Source of the DNA: Bacteroidales bacterium
GTDB lineage: Bacteria > Bacteroidota > Bacteroidia > Bacteroidales > Bacteroidaceae
Direction of reading: 5' to 3'
Length of the DNA stretch: 64,000 nt
Assembly (NCBI GenBank): GCA_030528715.1
Contig: JAUMYJ010000007.1
Span: 1-64,000, forward strand
The position numbers were made by a program, and so were the translations under genes. Below the pieces are notes generated by a model. It was not told the DNA's origin and did not search any database. It saw only the letters and a list, made by a program, of their open reading frames with translations. Shown in pieces: positions 57,880 through 64,000 of this stretch (positions within the stretch are counted from its first letter, which is position 1; every line of letters begins with the position of its first letter).

Positions 57880-57977
57880 AAAAGTATTATGTCCTGTCAC
57901 GGAACATTTGTATCGTGGCATGAAACACTTGTATCGCGTTAGGGAACAAATGTACCCTAACGCGATACAAGCATTAG
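57880..57977. repeat. 21-bp-period palindrome array, copy 6
   Basis: Unit centres lie at 57886, 57907, 57928, 57949 and 57970. The inner units are GGAACATTTGTATC, GAAACACTTGTATC and GGAACAAATGTACC. Linkers are CTGTCAC, GTGGCAT, GCGTTAG and CTAACGC. The last two linkers are exact complements, so the fourth unit extends to a hairpin of 18-base arms (GTATCGCGTTAG... with ...CTAACGCGATAC) with one mismatch. It lies between the nagB promoter and the rpmA terminator. Confidence 0.88.
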
Positions 57978-58052
57978 TCTCATTTTATGCGTGAGATATG
58001 TTAAGAGCTATGGTGCGTGTAGGAAAGTACTGGTGTAGCATGCCTAAAACAA

Positions 58053-58093
58053 AACACCTACACAACTACCTTGGAGGGTAGTATGTAGGTGTT
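58053..58093 (-). terminator. Terminator after rplU-rpmA
   Basis: On the minus strand AACACCTACA and TGTAGGTGTT arms, with inner pairing of ACTACC and GGTAGT, are followed by TTGTTTT. It lies about 60 bases past the rpmA stop. Confidence 0.8.
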
Positions 58094-58151
58094 AATTGGG
58101 TTTGTCAAGTGGCACAACAAGCTAATGCTTGTTTCCTTGCATACTCCACGA

Positions 58152-58415
58152 TTAAGCTTGGCCAGCAGGAATTACAGTCACTACACTGCGGTCGCGTTGA
58201 CCACGCTTGAACTGTACAGTGCCATCAACGAGTGCGAAAAGCGTGTGGTCCTTGCCCATACCCACGTTCTTACCTGGGTGGTGAACCGTACCGCGCTGAC
58301 GCACGATGATGTTACCAGCGGTGCAAACCTGGCCACCCCAGATTTTTACACCAAGTCGTTGTGAGGCCGATTCGCGGCCGTTCTTAGAACTACCTACACC
58401 TTTTTTATGAGCCAT
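58152..58415 (-). CDS. rpmA: 50S ribosomal protein L27
   Basis: The 87-residue protein begins [20 protein letters not shown], the conserved L27 start that reaches the peptidyl transferase centre. It continues GVKIWGGQ and ends in the usual [11 protein letters not shown] strand. There is no N-terminal extension of the kind cleaved in Firmicutes. It follows rplU by 24 bases, the standard L21-L27 operon. Confidence 0.97.
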   Translation of the reverse strand: MAHKKGVGSSKNGRESASQRLGVKIWGGQVCTAGNIIVRQRGTVHHPGKNVGMGKDHTLFALVDGTVQFKRGQRDRSVVTVIPAGQA

Positions 58416-58439
58416 GGTTTTCTGTTTTAGGGGGCTAGA

Positions 58440-58757
58440 TTAAGCCGTTACTGATTTTACTGAAACTTCTGTGAATTGTTGACGATGACCATTGCGCTTG
58501 CGATAGCCTTTGCGACGCTTCATGTGGAATACGATGATCTTGTCACCCTTTACCAATGGCGTTACTACTTCGGCTACGACCTTAGCACCTGCTACGGTAG
58601 GTGCGCCTACGGTTACGGTGCCAGCGTTATCTACGAGGAGCACCTTGTCAAACTCAACAGCTTGACCCGCTTCAGCATTGCGGATACGGTTTACGAAGAG
58701 CTTTTTACCTTCTTCTACCTTGAACTGCTGACCGTTAATCTCTACGATTGCGTACAT
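58440..58757 (-). CDS. rplU: 50S ribosomal protein L21
   Basis: The 105-residue protein begins [20 protein letters not shown], with [20 protein letters not shown] in the middle and the basic end [19 protein letters not shown] that binds 23S rRNA. It is the first gene of the rplU-rpmA pair. A good promoter lies about 100 bases upstream, giving a leader that could hold a control site. Confidence 0.97.
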   Translation of the reverse strand: MYAIVEINGQQFKVEEGKKLFVNRIRNAEAGQAVEFDKVLLVDNAGTVTVGAPTVAGAKVVAEVVTPLVKGDKIIVFHMKRRKGYRKRNGHRQQFTEVSVKSVTA

Positions 58758-58858
58758 GTTGTGTATGTCTATAATTAAACGGATTTTATTCGCAAGGCGG
58801 ACGAACGCATTGTTGCGTAGTCACTTGTTTTGAGCCTCCACGAACCTTTAATCGGCTA

Positions 58859-58889
58859 CAAAATTACGCATAATTCTCCACACGGCCAA
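58859..58889 (-). promoter_or_regulatory. Promoter of rplU-rpmA
   Basis: On the minus strand TTG and TAATTTTG are 20 bases apart. Transcription would start near 58852, giving a leader of about 95 bases. Confidence 0.65.
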
Positions 58890-58921
58890 GTAATGGCTAC
58901 TCAAATGTCGTTTTTTGTTTG

Positions 58922-58929
58922 TATTTTTG
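58922..58929 (+). promoter_or_regulatory. Promoter -7 box of recR
   Basis: TATTTTTG would start transcription near 58936, before the GTG start of recR at 58963. This supports the downstream start over upstream TTG codons. The -33 element is not clear. Confidence 0.5.
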
Positions 58930-58962
58930 CCCTCTAAACGCGATAAATATAGATTTTCTGTT

Positions 58963-59586
58963 GTGTATACCCAAGAATACCCTTCTAAACTTCTCGAACG
59001 TGCCGTAGGTGAAGTGTCTCGACTACCAGGTATTGGTGGCAAAACTGCTTTAAGATTGATGCTTCATTTGCTGCGTCTCACTCAGGAGGAAGCACTACGT
59101 TTGGCTGAGGCTTTGAGACAGCTGGTGCAAGGTGTGCAGTATTGTGAGCAGTGTCACAACATATCGGACGAGCCGCTATGTGACATTTGTGCTAACACAG
59201 CCCGAGACCATACTATTGTATGTGTGGTAGAAAACGTGCAAGATGTGATGGCTATCGAAAAAACGCAACTTTATCGTGGTGTATATCATGTGTTAGGTGG
59301 TGTCATCTCCCCCATGGACGGAATTAAACCCTCTGACTTGCAGTTGGATTCACTCGTTGAGCGTGTACACGCAGGTGGTGTGCAAGAGCTCATTCTTGCA
59401 CTAAATCCTACAATGGAAGGCGACACGACAAATTTTTACATCTCACGTCGCTTAGCCGATATGGACGTAAGACTGACAGTATTAGCTCGTGGCGTGTCAA
59501 TTGGCGATGAAATCGAATATGCCGATGAGGTAACTTTGGGGCGTTCGTTGTTAAATCGTGTGCCACTAGATAGCCAGCGTGCCTAA
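58963..59586 (+). CDS. recR: Recombination protein RecR
   Basis: RecR works with RecO and RecF to load RecA at gaps. From the GTG at 58963 it has 207 residues and begins [20 protein letters not shown]. The helix-hairpin-helix [17 protein letters not shown] and the zinc finger [16 protein letters not shown] near residue 58 are intact. The Toprim domain ([17 protein letters not shown] onward) completes the protein. An upstream TTG would place the start inside the promoter box. Confidence 0.94.
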   Translation: MYTQEYPSKLLERAVGEVSRLPGIGGKTALRLMLHLLRLTQEEALRLAEALRQLVQGVQYCEQCHNISDEPLCDICANTARDHTIVCVVENVQDVMAIEKTQLYRGVYHVLGGVISPMDGIKPSDLQLDSLVERVHAGGVQELILALNPTMEGDTTNFYISRRLADMDVRLTVLARGVSIGDEIEYADEVTLGRSLLNRVPLDSQRA

Positions 59587-59680
59587 GGGAGGCGTCTCGT
59601 CTGTACTTCTCGTATCTGTCCGCCTCTGTGTATCACTGTTTGTATACACGTGTAAACGCTATCGTGCTTAGCTCAATATT

Positions 59681-59718
59681 AAGGCTGTGCTATCACTATG
59701 ATGTGATGGCACAGCCTT
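59681..59718. terminator. Two-way terminator between recR and GH84 gene
   Basis: AAGGCTGTGCTATCAC and GTGATGGCACAGCCTT pair with one imperfect position around a six-base loop. It lies between two converging genes. Confidence 0.8.
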
Positions 59719-59749
59719 GTATTAGCATAATGTGTATATGTATGTGGCT

Positions 59750-61981
59750 TTATTTTGTTAGGCCGATGCGGAACTCACGGAAGTAGACTTCTAAGGTGTC
59801 TTCACCGATTTGGGTAAGTCGGAGTGCGGTGATTTTTTTACCACTGACCTCAGGAGCTTGAAGGAAATTTTTGGCGTTTTGTTGCAATGGGAATGTATGC
59901 CACTGGCCATCAATTTGAGCTTCAAATTTAAAGTTGGCTACCATATCTGGCTTGCCTGGTTGATAAGCAATGTCGCGTAGCGTGACCTCACCATCGGCAT
60001 GGAGCGTTATACTCTGCCCACGTTGCCACTTGATAACTTCGTTAGAGGGTGATATATTGACGTTTTGGCCACGTGTTTGAAGTGGGAGGTTAGCGAGCTG
60101 TGGTACATCGCTTGCCATGGTAAAGGGCAGATAAGTTGCTTTGGTGCTGAGTGCCATGCCAGTTTGTTTGTTGTACTCGGTGGTGGCATGGGCAAACAAC
60201 TCGTTTAGAGTAGGCAAGAAGTGGAGTGAGCCGAGCTTTACACCTGGCTGATAAGGGTTTTGGTTTTCAGTGGCATCTACTTCGTACATGAGTGTTTGTA
60301 ACGCGCGCACATATTGATAGGTCTCTAGGAAAGCCTGTGTGTGCCCTACTTGTTGTTGCCCATTAAGTATGATGACTTGCTGGCCATATTCACCCAGTAG
60401 CTTGGCTAGTCGAAGCCATGGTGCAATTTCTTGGATAAGGTAAGGGTTGGCTTTGCTAGCAAGCAAAATGTCTGCTGCTTGTTTTAATCGTCCTGCTTCT
60501 TCGATAACGGCTAATGTAGCTTGAGCATCTTTACCCTTACTTTCACGTAGCGCAGTGAGCTGTGGCAGTAGCTCTACACTCTCTTCGCGACGAAAACGAT
60601 GGCCATTGGGGCCAAGGTCTGAGCTATGCTTAGCGAGTGTTTGCAGTGCAGTGGCTTCGGTAGGTAATAGGTCTTTGATGGCTTTTCGCCACGATGCATT
60701 GCTGTCGTAAGCCTTCATATTCCATGTATAATCAGCGACAGAATAAAGTGCTATTTTAGAGGCTTCGGCGCGCTCCATAGGATTGCTCAAAAAGCCAGAA
60801 AGCATTGGCGCGATTTCTTGTGAATTGCCATAAGTGGCTCCAAGTAATAGGTGGTCGCGCACAAAATCACTTACGGGGAAGTTAAACCAAATGTAGGCAT
60901 TGCGTTTGATGTGGCCGTTAATCCAAGCCATATCTGGCTTGTCTATCGTGGCTACTACAGTGTTGCCTGTCCACATGATTTCGATGTCTTTGTTGAGCTT
61001 CTCGCCTAGTGTAGGCAGATAGCCCCCCTTGATATTGCTCCACCCCTTGTTGTACTCTGTGGGGCACATGACGAGTGGCGCAACATCTTTTTTCTTTGCT
61101 ACGAAATTATCGTCAATATAGTTGAGGAGCTCGGCTTGTTTGTCGGCTTTTGTACCTTCGCCAAAGATGTCGTCAAAAAAGACAGCAAAAGCTCGTACAC
61201 CGAGGGCATACATGCTCTCAAATTTGTGGATAAGGTTGTCTCGGTCTTCGGTTGTCCACTTAATGTCTTGTCCTGGATGAATTGCCCAATAGAAAATAAC
61301 ACCATTTTTATTGGCTGCCTCTACGAGTGTTTTGATTTGCTCGGCTTCTTTTTCTGGGTAGTTTTTGCGCCAATTTGGTACGCTGTGGTAAGGGTCGTCC
61401 TTAGGGCCATAGAAGTAAACGTTCATCTTATTCTTACCATAAAACTCTAATTGAGCTAAGCGGTCGCGGTGGCTCCATGGTGTGCCATAGAATCCTTCTA
61501 CCACACCGCGGTAGCGTACGTCGGGATAGTCGGTAATCTCACAAGCAGCCCATAGCCCTTGCTGTGCTAGCTGGCGTAGCGTTTGTACACCATAAAATAG
61601 GCCACGCTCATCGGATGCAGCAAGTGTTACGCCTTTGACTGATACGCTTAGGTAATAGGCTTCAGCGCGAGTGGGAATTTTCTTTGCTACGGCTTTAATT
61701 GCTTTGTCACCACGTATGCCGATGGTAACCGAGTAGCTAGCTTGTGCATTAAGTGTGGCAATGCTGTTAAGTAGTTGCTCTGTCGCAGTGCGTAGCGATG
61801 TTACCTGTGCTTTTTTATCGCTTTGCAAGCGCCATTGAGTGGGTATTTTTACACTGCCTTGCTGCAAGATTACTTGCTGGGGCTGTGGGTTGATGTAGTC
61901 AAGTGTTTGCGCTTGTAGTGTCAAAGTCGCCACGCTCAAAAGGGAGGCGAATAGCACGCTAAAAAGTCGATGTAATTTCAT
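59750..61981 (-). CDS. GH84 beta-N-acetylglucosaminidase (O-GlcNAcase-like)
   Basis: From the ATG at 61981 the 743-residue protein has a signal peptide ending near LQAQT (residue 25); an earlier ATG would put 20 polar residues before it. The N-terminal GH20b-like domain is followed by the GH84 barrel with YRGVVEGFYGTPWSHRDRL near 150, MNVYFYGPKDDPYH near 180, and the catalytic pair in FAVFFDDIFG near 265. WINGHIKRNAYIWFNFPVSD and a C-terminal beta domain follow. It should release GlcNAc from host or dietary glycans in the periplasm or at the surface. Confidence 0.92.
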   Translation of the reverse strand: MKLHRLFSVLFASLLSVATLTLQAQTLDYINPQPQQVILQQGSVKIPTQWRLQSDKKAQVTSLRTATEQLLNSIATLNAQASYSVTIGIRGDKAIKAVAKKIPTRAEAYYLSVSVKGVTLAASDERGLFYGVQTLRQLAQQGLWAACEITDYPDVRYRGVVEGFYGTPWSHRDRLAQLEFYGKNKMNVYFYGPKDDPYHSVPNWRKNYPEKEAEQIKTLVEAANKNGVIFYWAIHPGQDIKWTTEDRDNLIHKFESMYALGVRAFAVFFDDIFGEGTKADKQAELLNYIDDNFVAKKKDVAPLVMCPTEYNKGWSNIKGGYLPTLGEKLNKDIEIMWTGNTVVATIDKPDMAWINGHIKRNAYIWFNFPVSDFVRDHLLLGATYGNSQEIAPMLSGFLSNPMERAEASKIALYSVADYTWNMKAYDSNASWRKAIKDLLPTEATALQTLAKHSSDLGPNGHRFRREESVELLPQLTALRESKGKDAQATLAVIEEAGRLKQAADILLASKANPYLIQEIAPWLRLAKLLGEYGQQVIILNGQQQVGHTQAFLETYQYVRALQTLMYEVDATENQNPYQPGVKLGSLHFLPTLNELFAHATTEYNKQTGMALSTKATYLPFTMASDVPQLANLPLQTRGQNVNISPSNEVIKWQRGQSITLHADGEVTLRDIAYQPGKPDMVANFKFEAQIDGQWHTFPLQQNAKNFLQAPEVSGKKITALRLTQIGEDTLEVYFREFRIGLTK

Positions 61982-62030
61982 ACGTGATGAGGGTTGTATG
62001 GAGTTATAAAATAAGCAATTTGATATGCTG

Positions 62031-62061
62031 CAAATATACAAAAATATAGTGAAATGGCCAA
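62031..62061 (-). promoter_or_regulatory. Promoter of the GH84 gene
   Basis: On the minus strand TTG and TATATTTG are 20 bases apart. Transcription would start near 62024, giving a leader of about 43 bases. Confidence 0.65.
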
Positions 62062-62121
62062 TATAGCTTTGGCTTTTGCTGCTTTAATGGCGTCTTCTTA
62101 GTGGGCCTTTATTGTAAAATA

Positions 62122-62155
62122 AGCTATGCCAAGACGATAACCTCTTGGCATAGCT
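62122..62155 (-). terminator. Terminator after the tRNA-Asp pair
   Basis: AGCTATGCCAAG and CTTGGCATAGCT pair perfectly. On the minus strand the hairpin is followed by TATTTTAC. It lies about 10 bases past the last tRNA. Confidence 0.78.
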
Positions 62156-62164
62156 ACTTGTAGT

Positions 62165-62242
62165 TGGCGGTGCGTACGGGACTCGAACCCGTGACCTCCT
62201 GCGTGACAGGCAGGCATTCTAACCGGACTGAACTAACGCACC
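62165..62242 (-). tRNA. tRNA-Asp (GTC), CCA encoded
   Basis: The minus strand begins GGTGCGTTAGTTCAG, has anticodon stem CCTGC/GCAGG with loop CTGTCAC (anticodon GTC), T-loop TTCGAGT, and acceptor 3' strand ACGCACC with discriminator G followed by an encoded CCA. The body is identical to the neighbouring copy. It is the second of the pair in transcription order. Confidence 0.96.
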
Positions 62243-62271
62243 TTATTATAAAAAGATAGCTACTACCGAAG

Positions 62272-62346
62272 CGGTGCGTACGGGACTCGAACCCGTGACC
62301 TCCTGCGTGACAGGCAGGCATTCTAACCGGACTGAACTAACGCACC
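62272..62346 (-). tRNA. tRNA-Asp (GTC), CCA not encoded
   Basis: The 75-base body is identical to that of the neighbouring copy, but after the discriminator G comes CTT instead of CCA, so the end must be added by the CCA-adding enzyme. It is the first of the pair after the shared promoter, with 29 bases between the two bodies apart from the CCA. Confidence 0.95.
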
Positions 62347-62393
62347 TTTGTGACCTTGCCACTACTAAGTAGATAGTGGCTTAATTTCGAGTG

Positions 62394-62424
62394 CAAAGAT
62401 AAGGAGAAAAAATGTAATGGCAAA
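62394..62424 (-). promoter_or_regulatory. Promoter of the tRNA-Asp pair
   Basis: On the minus strand TTTG and TATCTTTG are separated by 19 bases. Transcription would start near 62388, about 40 bases before the first tRNA. Confidence 0.75.
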
Positions 62425-62441
62425 ATGTTTAAGCCATTTTT

Positions 62442-62948
62442 TTACAAAAACTTGATGTAGATGTGGCTGTCTTGGTGCTTATGTTCACGGAGGTACCATT
62501 TGGGCAGAGTGGCTGCATGCTCAAAGCCACAGCTAAGTAGCAATTTATGTGCTAAGACATTGCTATCTAGTGTAGTGGCTGATACGAGGCGTAGGCCTAG
62601 GTGTTTCTTCGCATAATGGAGTAGGGCGAATATAGCTGAGCGACCATAGCCTTTGTTGCGTAGCTCGGGCAGAATTGCTATGCCGAGTTCTGCGCGCAGA
62701 TCTATTGGGTCGTACCCTGTGAGGTCTACTAGTCCTACTATTACGCCATCAACACGTTCAGCTATGAGACGTACGTAGCCATCTACATGCACATCATAGG
62801 TTGTATTGGCTATAAATTTCATTAGACTATGGCGAGAGTAGGGAGCCGTGTGAGCACTCATACTCCAGACATCGCTCTCGTTTTCGAGTAGGTAGAGTAG
62901 ATCTAGATCTTCGGGTTCGAGTGCCCGTAGGCGTATTGTGGAGGGCAT
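62442..62948 (-). CDS. GNAT family N-acetyltransferase
   Basis: The 168-residue protein has the RimJ/RimL-like layout: IRLRALEPEDLDLLYLLENE at the start, VGLVDLTGYDPIDLRAELGI in the middle, and the acetyl-CoA loop ILPELRNKGYGRSAIFALL near residue 92. SATTLDSNVLAHKLLLSCGF near 120 is also typical. It transfers an acetyl group to an amine of unknown identity. It begins six bases after the GT2 gene on the same strand and is followed by the tRNA-Asp promoter. Confidence 0.88.
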   Translation of the reverse strand: MPSTIRLRALEPEDLDLLYLLENESDVWSMSAHTAPYSRHSLMKFIANTTYDVHVDGYVRLIAERVDGVIVGLVDLTGYDPIDLRAELGIAILPELRNKGYGRSAIFALLHYAKKHLGLRLVSATTLDSNVLAHKLLLSCGFEHAATLPKWYLREHKHQDSHIYIKFL

Positions 62949-62954
62949 AGCTCG

Positions 62955-64000
62955 TTATAGCGTATAGATATGTTGCTGTGTAATGAGCAAGGCTCGTGAA
63001 GGATAAAGAGTCGCTAGCTTTTGCTTGGCAGGACGTGTGTGTAGGTAGTGTATCATCGTAGTATAGTCGCTAGCTTCGGCATCAAATACAATGTAATTGC
63101 GCTCATTTAATTGTGGTTCATACTGCCATGTTTCCAAAGTAGAGAATATGGCATCTAGTTGGTGTTTACTGGCTAAGGCTTCGGCAATTTGACGACTTGC
63201 TTTGGTTACTACAAAAAGGTAGCTGCGCTGTTCTTCCCAACTAGGGGTACGACGCAGTAGTTTGTGGCGTATTAAAGCAAATAAACCACTTGTGATGATA
63301 GCCCCCTTGATACTCCATACTGTAAGCGCATGATGGTGCTTGAAGTGCTTGGTATAAAATATGAGCATTGCCTCATAAAAGCGTTGTACATAGCGCCACG
63401 AGGTCTTTACAGTACTTTCACCTTTGTAATGTAGTATCGGTGTGGGAAAATAGTAATTGGTGTAGCCACTTTGCAATAAACGATAGCTTAGATCTATGTC
63501 TTCGCCATACATAAAAAAAGCCTCGTCAAAACCACCTACAACACGTAGCGCCTTTTGGGATACCCACATATATGCTCCAGAAACGACCTCAATAGGGGCT
63601 GAGGTGTGTGCGCTTAAATGGCCTAGGTAGTATTGTCCTAGTAGGGGGTGTTTGGGGCAGAGAGCTACTAGCCCTATTAGCTTGAAAAAGGCACGTAGGG
63701 GAGTCGGTATGCCACGCTTAGATTCGGGGGCATAGCGGCCATCATCGTTCATCATATATACGCCTAATGCGCCTAAATTTGAGTGTTGCTTTGCAAAAGT
63801 ATAGCAGTCGTTAAGTGTATGTTCTGTTACGATGGTGTCGGGGTTGATAAAGAGTACGTATTCTCCTTTTGCTTGGGCTAGTGCAAGGTTGTTTGCACGC
63901 CCAAATCCAATGTTCTCTCGCGAGAAAATAAGATGTACTTGTGGATAGTTTATTGTGGGGAATTCAGTGCGTAAAAAAGCTTCTGAACCATCGGTTGAGG
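62955..64000 (-). CDS. Family 2 glycosyltransferase, N-terminus cut by window edge
   Basis: The frame is open to the last base of the window, so the start lies outside. The visible part begins STDGSEAFLRTEFP, continues FSRENIGFGRANNLALAQA, and has the metal-binding VLFINPDTIV. YMWVSQKALRVVGGFDEAFF, MYGEDIDLSYRLLQSGYTNY and HYKGESTVKTSWRYVQRFYE are typical of rhamnosyltransferase-like GT2 enzymes. An ATG at 63755 is internal. The C-terminal part contains a hydrophobic segment and an unusual further domain (residues after LFVVTKASRQIAEALA) that I do not recognise. Confidence 0.85.
   Translation of the reverse strand, partial: STDGSEAFLRTEFPTINYPQVHLIFSRENIGFGRANNLALAQAKGEYVLFINPDTIVTEHTLNDCYTFAKQHSNLGALGVYMMNDDGRYAPESKRGIPTPLRAFFKLIGLVALCPKHPLLGQYYLGHLSAHTSAPIEVVSGAYMWVSQKALRVVGGFDEAFFMYGEDIDLSYRLLQSGYTNYYFPTPILHYKGESTVKTSWRYVQRFYEAMLIFYTKHFKHHHALTVWSIKGAIITSGLFALIRHKLLRRTPSWEEQRSYLFVVTKASRQIAEALASKHQLDAIFSTLETWQYEPQLNERNYIVFDAEASDYTTMIHYLHTRPAKQKLATLYPSRALLITQQHIYTL

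Overview
The window looks like chromosomal DNA of a member of the Bacteroidales, most likely Porphyromonas or a close relative (inference). Support comes from promoters of the Bacteroidetes form (TTTG or TTG, 19-20 bp, then TAnnTTTG) in front of many genes; families largely confined to Bacteroidetes (DUF4831, DUF4923, DUF4924, the BT_0820-type HAD protein, the debranching enzyme/GT4/GH57 glycogen module); type IX secretion-like C-termini on secreted proteins; type B ribosomal protein L31; and a tmRNA tag ending in YALAA. Base composition is moderate by eye. I see no transposase, integrase, phage gene or CRISPR array.

Layout. 1-5.2 kb: end of aroE, a TPM-domain/LemA membrane pair, then purM-prfA-pyrF. 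5.4-7.2 kb: a DUF4831 protein behind a long leader, and tmRNA on the minus strand. 7.5-20.8 kb: an exopolysaccharide/O-antigen-type locus built as two converging gene sets. The plus set is a WecA-like initiator, SLBB export protein, Wzz, GT2, GT2, Wzy, GT4 and GT2. The minus set is a UDP-galactopyranose-mutase-like flavoprotein, GT4 and Wzx. 21-28 kb: M6 metalloprotease, DUF4923 protein, cysK, an AT-rich islet with an unknown lipoprotein and two related two-TM proteins, mscL and gapA. 28.5-36.7 kb: glycogen debranching enzyme, glycogen-synthase-like GT4 and GH57, overlapping rmlA, then a large unknown secreted protein and a HAD protein. 36.8-46.7 kb, minus strand: ugd, a GH109-like oxidoreductase, L31, mnmA-pgeF-obg-adk-hpt and guaA. 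47-54.6 kb, plus strand: LysE transporter, DUF4924, rmlD, prfC, tsaC, a ClC channel and fmt. 54.7-64 kb: GH20, nagB, rpmA-rplU, recR, GH84, two identical tRNA-Asp genes, a GNAT acetyltransferase and the end of a GT2.

The genes combine basic housekeeping (translation, purine salvage, ribosomal proteins) with surface-glycan assembly (EPS locus, rmlA, rmlD, ugd), glycogen turnover and amino-sugar scavenging (GH20, GH84, nagB).

The most striking feature not explained by genes is a family of six intergenic elements at about 6.6, 17.0, 28.4, 40.2, 51.7 and 57.9 kb. Each is about 98 bp and is built from five units on an exact 21-bp period. Every unit centres on a palindrome close to GGTACAnnTGTACC. 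The 7-bp linkers often complement each other across a core, so long hairpins can form. The first five copies lie 10.4-11.8 kb apart. I know of no description of this element.
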